Part shown: positions 60,034 through 64,000 of the stretch, one piece after another
Layout: each line of letters begins with the position of its first letter
How positions within the stretch are numbered: the first letter of the stretch is position 1
Assembly: GCF_000987835.1 (NCBI RefSeq)
Contig: NZ_CP011308.1
Span: 1,550,001 to 1,614,000 of the forward strand
Length of the DNA: 64,000 nucleotides
From: Sulfurovum lithotrophicum
GTDB taxonomy: Bacteria > Campylobacterota > Campylobacteria > Campylobacterales > Sulfurovaceae
Direction: 5' to 3'
Program-made: the position numbers and the translations under genes
The notes under the pieces: generated by a model
What the model saw: the letters and a program-made list of their open reading frames with translations, nothing else
Database searches by the model: none
Told to the model about the DNA's origin: nothing

Positions 60034-63000
60034 TCATAAAAATGAGGAAGTTTTACCGTTTTTCTCTTCCGGACCAGCGGGATTGACCCTGTAGATGACC
60101 GCATACATCAACGGTACATAATAGAGGTTCAGTACCGTAGCCCAGGCGATCCCGAAGCCCAGTGAGATCGCCATCGGCTGGATAATGAGTGCCTGCCCGC
60201 TGGCAAAGAAGATCATGCTTGAAAGCCCCAGCACCGTGGTAATAGAGGTCAGCAGGATCGGGCGCAGTCTGTATCCGGCTTTCTGCATCATCTCCTGCTG
60301 GTCTTTCGAGCCTTTAATGAAAGAGAGCATAATGAGCCCGTCATTGACCACTACCCCGGCAAGGCCGATCATCCCCATGACACCCGGCATAGTCAGGTTG
60401 ATCCCCATGATGTAGGTTCCCGCCAGCGCCCCTACGATGGACAGCGGTATGGTCGAAACGATGATAAGCGGGAGTACCAGTGAGTTGAACATCCATACCA
60501 GCGAGATGAAGATAAGGAAGATCGCGATCATCGCAGCCTGTGTCATCTCTTTTTTCATCTGTTTGTTCTCTTTCTCTTCACCTTTAATGATCACCTTTAT
60601 ACCTTCTTTCTCAAAGGTCTGCAGCAGAGGTTTTATCCTGGTCATCACTTCTGTTGCCAAAACAGTTTTGCTCTCTACTCTGGCAATGACCGTACGTACC
60701 CTCTCACCATCTTCTTTAAATATCTTGACATAGCTTTTTTTATAGATAAAGTCGGCAATCTCATCCAGGCGCACTACCTGTCTACCGTCAGGCGTTGTCA
60801 GCTTGATGGAGGAGACATCGAGATCTTCATCTTTCTGGGGATCTTCTATGCGCACACGTATGAGCCCTTTGGTGTCGAACATCTTTCCGTATTCACCTTT
60901 GAGAAAAGTACCTTTGAGCACAGAAGTAACATAGGCTTCATTGAAGCCAAGCATCTGCCCGTATTCGTTAATACGCAACTTCAGTTCTTTGACACCTTCG
61001 GTAGCATTGTCCGTAATGTCAAAAACCCCTTTGATACTTCCAAGTGCTTTCTTCAGCCGATTGATCGCCTCAAACTGTTTCTTTCCATCTGCAGTATTGA
61101 GACCTATCTCGATATCGTGCCCCACGATACCTGTCTGCGGAACAAAAATGTTCAGTTCGGAAAATAGTTTCTCGCCGTTTGGCAGTTGCTTCTTCCTGAA
61201 TGCCTCAACCACATCTTTCTGCGTTTCCGTGGCAATCTCCTGCGCCTTTTTCTCTCTAATCATATCCGAGCCGTCATACTCCAGAGAGAGAATGGGGTTG
61301 ATGTATTTGTCAAAAAAGTTTTCCGGCGCTTTCTCATGCAGGTTGATAAAGATATGAAAAAGATTCTTTCCTGTCTGGAAGGTCTGGTCCGCATTGAAGT
61401 AGAGACCGATGACCGAAGTAATGGAAGAGACTTCCGTATCTTCTTTCCCATAATACTCCAGCAGTTTTTTTTCTATCTCGGTCACCACTTTTTCAGTATC
61501 TTCCAGTTTGGAATTGACATCGATCTTCCCGTTCAGGTAGATCTGTGTCGAATCGAACTCCGGAAAAAGTTTAAACTTGGTCAATTCCAGCATCCCCACG
61601 GTGGAAAGTATGATGAAAGTTACAAGCAGAAAGAGTGAACGTTTTTTGCGTTTGAGCAGTTTTCCAAGCAGCCTTTCATACATTACATCAAGTTTGATCC
61701 AGAAGTCACTCCTGTCATGCCCCTTCTTCATATCTTTCGTAGAAAAAAACTCTTTGGAATGCAAAGGCAGAAAATAGAAGGCTTCAAAAAGTGAGGAGAG
61801 CAGCAAAATGGAAATCATAACGGGCAGCACTTTCATGAACATTCCCATCTCACCGCTCATAATGAGCAAAGGCAGGAAGGCAAACACCGTTGTCAACGTG
61901 GCTGTCAATACAGCCGGGAACATTTCCAGCGAGCCGTCGATAGCAGCTTCCCTCGGTGCTTTTCCCATTTCCAAATGCCGGTAAATATTCTCCGCCACGA
62001 CAATGGCTTCATCCACCAGCATCCCCAGGGCTATAAGTGCCCCAAGCAGGGTCAGCATATTCAGACTGTAGCCTATCATATCCGCCGCGATCAGGGTGAT
62101 CATGAAACTTGTCGGTATCCCTATGGCCACAACCAGTGCGATCTTGTAATTGACACTCAGCAGCAACGCCAAAAACACCAGTATGAGCCCGAAAAGAATA
62201 TTGGAAGAGACCAGGTTCAAACGGTTTTTGATCCAGACAGAGGTATCGGTATAGGCTTCAAAAACCACGTCCTTATACTCTTTCTGTACCTCCTTGAGCA
62301 TCTGTTTTATCTCACGGCTCAGGGCAATGGCATTTCCTTTTTTGGTCTTGTTGATATTGATAGAGATATTCTGCACACCGTTGAAGTGGGAAATTTCATT
62401 GCTTTCGCTCAATCCAAATTGGACATGGGCAATATCACCGAGACGTACCCTTTTACCGGCAACACTGATCAGTGTAGCTTCCAGAGCTTTGGCTGACTTT
62501 TCCCCGTTAATTGTAGAAAGATAGAGATGACTCCCTTTCTGTTCAATCGTACCTATGGGAAAGATGGAGCTGAGTGTGGAGATGGCTTTGTACACACCCT
62601 CCTTCGACAGGCCGTAAGCATTAAGCTTGTCATTGTCTATCTGTATAAGTACCTCATCGTCCGCATCCCCACGGATACTGATACTGCTGAGATTCTTATA
62701 GGTGCTCAGTTTGCTCTTGAGATCTTCAGCGATATTCAGAAGTCTCTTTTTAGGGACATCTCCTGAGATCGCAACGAGCAGCAAAGGAAAATCATGCACG
62801 GTGATCTTGGCGATGGGTTCATCCATATCGGCAGGGAGGTCCCGTCTGATATTGGCAATCACATCTTTGACATCTCCCAGGACAAGCTGGTTCTCACTCC
62901 CTTCCTTAATATCTGCACGGATGGAGAAAAAACCGTTCTGTATCACAGTATCTATATTGTTGATCTCGCTGATACTTTTTATTTCATCTTCAATGTTCCT

Positions 63001-63198
63001 GACCGCCATCTTATCCAATACATCTGCACTGGCACCGGGGTAGCCGCCGGTAATGGTTATCTGATCAAGTGTCGAAGGCGGGAAGATCTCTTTGGGAATA
63101 TCCTGGTAGGCAAAAATGGAAAGTACCAGCATGAAGGCCATCAGAATATGATTGATGACCGGCCTGTCAACAGCGAAAGTTACGAATTGACGGATCAT
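60034..63198 (-). CDS. RND-family efflux transporter
   Basis: A 1054-residue inner-membrane pump with two large periplasmic loops and helices typical of AcrB/MexF relatives: FAVDRPVINHILMAFMLVLS at the start, YQDIPKEIFPPS, GALIALGMLVDEAIVVAENIYRH, and the second-half MGMIGLAGVVVNDGLIMLSFI. Drug or metabolite efflux rather than metal. No adaptor or channel gene lies beside it on the visible side; it follows an ftsL-like gene directly. Substrate unknown. Confidence 0.9.
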   Translation of the reverse strand: MIRQFVTFAVDRPVINHILMAFMLVLSIFAYQDIPKEIFPPSTLDQITITGGYPGASADVLDKMAVRNIEDEIKSISEINNIDTVIQNGFFSIRADIKEGSENQLVLGDVKDVIANIRRDLPADMDEPIAKITVHDFPLLLVAISGDVPKKRLLNIAEDLKSKLSTYKNLSSISIRGDADDEVLIQIDNDKLNAYGLSKEGVYKAISTLSSIFPIGTIEQKGSHLYLSTINGEKSAKALEATLISVAGKRVRLGDIAHVQFGLSESNEISHFNGVQNISININKTKKGNAIALSREIKQMLKEVQKEYKDVVFEAYTDTSVWIKNRLNLVSSNILFGLILVFLALLLSVNYKIALVVAIGIPTSFMITLIAADMIGYSLNMLTLLGALIALGMLVDEAIVVAENIYRHLEMGKAPREAAIDGSLEMFPAVLTATLTTVFAFLPLLIMSGEMGMFMKVLPVMISILLLSSLFEAFYFLPLHSKEFFSTKDMKKGHDRSDFWIKLDVMYERLLGKLLKRKKRSLFLLVTFIILSTVGMLELTKFKLFPEFDSTQIYLNGKIDVNSKLEDTEKVVTEIEKKLLEYYGKEDTEVSSITSVIGLYFNADQTFQTGKNLFHIFINLHEKAPENFFDKYINPILSLEYDGSDMIREKKAQEIATETQKDVVEAFRKKQLPNGEKLFSELNIFVPQTGIVGHDIEIGLNTADGKKQFEAINRLKKALGSIKGVFDITDNATEGVKELKLRINEYGQMLGFNEAYVTSVLKGTFLKGEYGKMFDTKGLIRVRIEDPQKDEDLDVSSIKLTTPDGRQVVRLDEIADFIYKKSYVKIFKEDGERVRTVIARVESKTVLATEVMTRIKPLLQTFEKEGIKVIIKGEEKENKQMKKEMTQAAMIAIFLIFISLVWMFNSLVLPLIIVSTIPLSIVGALAGTYIMGINLTMPGVMGMIGLAGVVVNDGLIMLSFIKGSKDQQEMMQKAGYRLRPILLTSITTVLGLSSMIFFASGQALIIQPMAISLGFGIAWATVLNLYYVPLMYAVIYRVNPAGPEEKNGKTSSFL

Positions 63199-63474
63199 CT
63201 ACTCTTCCGTATTGTCAAGTATAAAGATCGTATCGGTTACCCTGTTCTTAAATTTCAAGGCTTCAATATTTTGCTCAAGAAGGACCTTTTCGGCTTTGAG
63301 TGCTGAAACTTCCCTCTGCATCTTGTTGACCTCTTTGCTCTCATAATAGATCTGATTGCTCAGGTAGATCTTGATACCTGCCAGGATCAGTACAATCGAT
63401 ATGGAGATCAGAATGATCATCACCATTTTCCAGGTGATCCCGTCGGGTCTTTTTTTCTTCACGCCTTTTGCCAT
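63199..63474 (-). CDS. FtsL-like small membrane coiled-coil protein
   Basis: A 91-residue protein from ATG 63474, one base after the rsmH stop (a GTG at 63486 is an alternative that would overlap rsmH). One membrane helix (MVMIILISISIVLILAGIKI) then a coiled coil (YYESKEVNKMQREVSALKAE). Placement right after rsmH is that of ftsL, a divisome protein, in many genomes. Sequence alone is not conclusive. Confidence 0.7.
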   Translation of the reverse strand: MAKGVKKKRPDGITWKMVMIILISISIVLILAGIKIYLSNQIYYESKEVNKMQREVSALKAEKVLLEQNIEALKFKNRVTDTIFILDNTEE

Positions 63475-63475
63475 T

Positions 63476-64000
63476 TTAGCTGTCACTTTTGAACCTGAAA
63501 CTTCTGAGTTTGGCTGATCGGCTTCTGGGGTTGACCCTGAGCTCCTCTTTGGAGGCGGTCACCGGTTTGCGTGAGAGTGCTTTGCCCAATGCATGCTTCT
63601 TACCGCAGGTACAGCGGATCGCATGGGGATCACAGATACACTCCTGACTCCATTTTCTGAAGCGGTTCTTGACCAGTCGGTCTTCCAGCGAATGAAAGGT
63701 AATGAGTGAGACCACTTCCCCTTCATAATGTTTGGCTTCAATGGCATCAAGCAGCCCTTCTATCTCTCCGAGTTCATTGTTCACCTCTATGCGGATCGCC
63801 TGGAACATCAGGGTCGCCGGGTGTATTTTTCCTCCCGGGGGGATAACGCTTTTGGCTATCTCACTCAGCGCTTTGGCACTCTCTATGGGTGCTTTGGCCC
63901 TGGCATCAACCACAGCTGATGCCAGTTTTTTATAGGAACGAACTTCTCCGTAGGTATCGAAGATATACTCCAGCTTCTCTTTGGGATAGGTGTTGACCAC
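63476..64000 (-). CDS. rsmH: 16S rRNA (cytosine1402-N4)-methyltransferase RsmH, C-terminal part
   Basis: Partial at the right window edge: 174 codons of the C-terminal half. Visible are PPGGKIHPATLMFQAIRIEVN, LITFHSLEDRLVKNRF and Cys-rich CICDPHAIRCTC, followed by SRKPVTASKEE, the typical RsmH tail. The SAM-binding N-terminus is outside the window. First of a group with the ftsL-like gene. Confidence 0.92.
   Translation of the reverse strand: MVNTYPKEKLEYIFDTYGEVRSYKKLASAVVDARAKAPIESAKALSEIAKSVIPPGGKIHPATLMFQAIRIEVNNELGEIEGLLDAIEAKHYEGEVVSLITFHSLEDRLVKNRFRKWSQECICDPHAIRCTCGKKHALGKALSRKPVTASKEELRVNPRSRSAKLRSFRFKSDS

Overview
The window looks like chromosomal DNA of a Campylobacterota bacterium, most like Sulfurovum/Sulfurimonas. 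This rests on protein flavour (UbiD, HemA-ProS-FxsA order, Campylobacterota-type porin, RND pumps, small CxxCH cytochromes), moderate GC content, frequent TTG/GTG starts and homopolymeric G tracts of the kind used for phase variation in this phylum. No tRNA, rRNA, CRISPR array or complete insertion sequence was seen.

About 45 kb at the left is a metal and metalloid island. 1-3030: feoB (5' end outside the window), feoA and an OprD-like porin. 3185-6964: two DUF302 genes, a SHOCT membrane peptide, the multicopper oxidase PcoA and the outer-membrane PcoB; one DUF302 copy is frameshifted at a G7 tract. 7166-10300: a pair of two-domain multicopper oxidases with complementary copper sites, a truncated histidine kinase and a response regulator. 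10534-13381: a cytochrome c, a CueO-like oxidase and a repeat-containing periplasmic peptide. 13621-15996: a Cu(I) ATPase with YHS and metal-binding N-terminal domains. 16051-24435: an arsenic/sulfur section with three ArsR-type regulators, a MerT-rhodanese fusion, a double methyltransferase ArsM, a periplasmic rhodanese, a DsrE protein, a two-component system, an AhpD-like protein and a Cys-tailed permease. 24572-29507: cytochrome c, SHOCT peptide, Cys-rich peptide, two-component system, a PepSY-like gene broken by a stop codon, and a P1B ATPase with an APC motif. 29521-42191: DsbD, a tripartite CusCBA-like pump, a Cys-rich peptide, cytochrome c, a two-component system, an Asp-rich lipoprotein and a second CueO-like oxidase. 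42535-45912: a His-rich peptide, a porin, znuA and znuB.

The rest is mostly housekeeping: an acidic two-TM protein, rseP, yggS, a Fur/PerR regulator next to a peroxiredoxin, ubiD, a lipoprotein, hemC, a DsbC-like protein, fxsA, proS, hemA, ispB, an RND transporter, an ftsL-like gene and the 3' end of rsmH.

The main new observation is a promoter architecture found seven times between 7 and 31 kb: two TRCACR half-sites 11 bp apart, then exactly 9 bp, then a TATAAT-like -10 box. It sits before PcoAB, the cytochrome c, the CueO-like oxidase, the repeat peptide, the Cu(I) ATPase, DsbD and the tripartite pump. It therefore defines a metal regulon (probably copper) most likely activated by an OmpR-type response regulator. 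Other points are the split oxidase pair, KCG-type cysteine tails shared by otherwise unrelated small proteins, a 40-bp identical promoter repeat, three poly-G tracts and several gene relics showing that cassettes here were repeatedly duplicated and lost.
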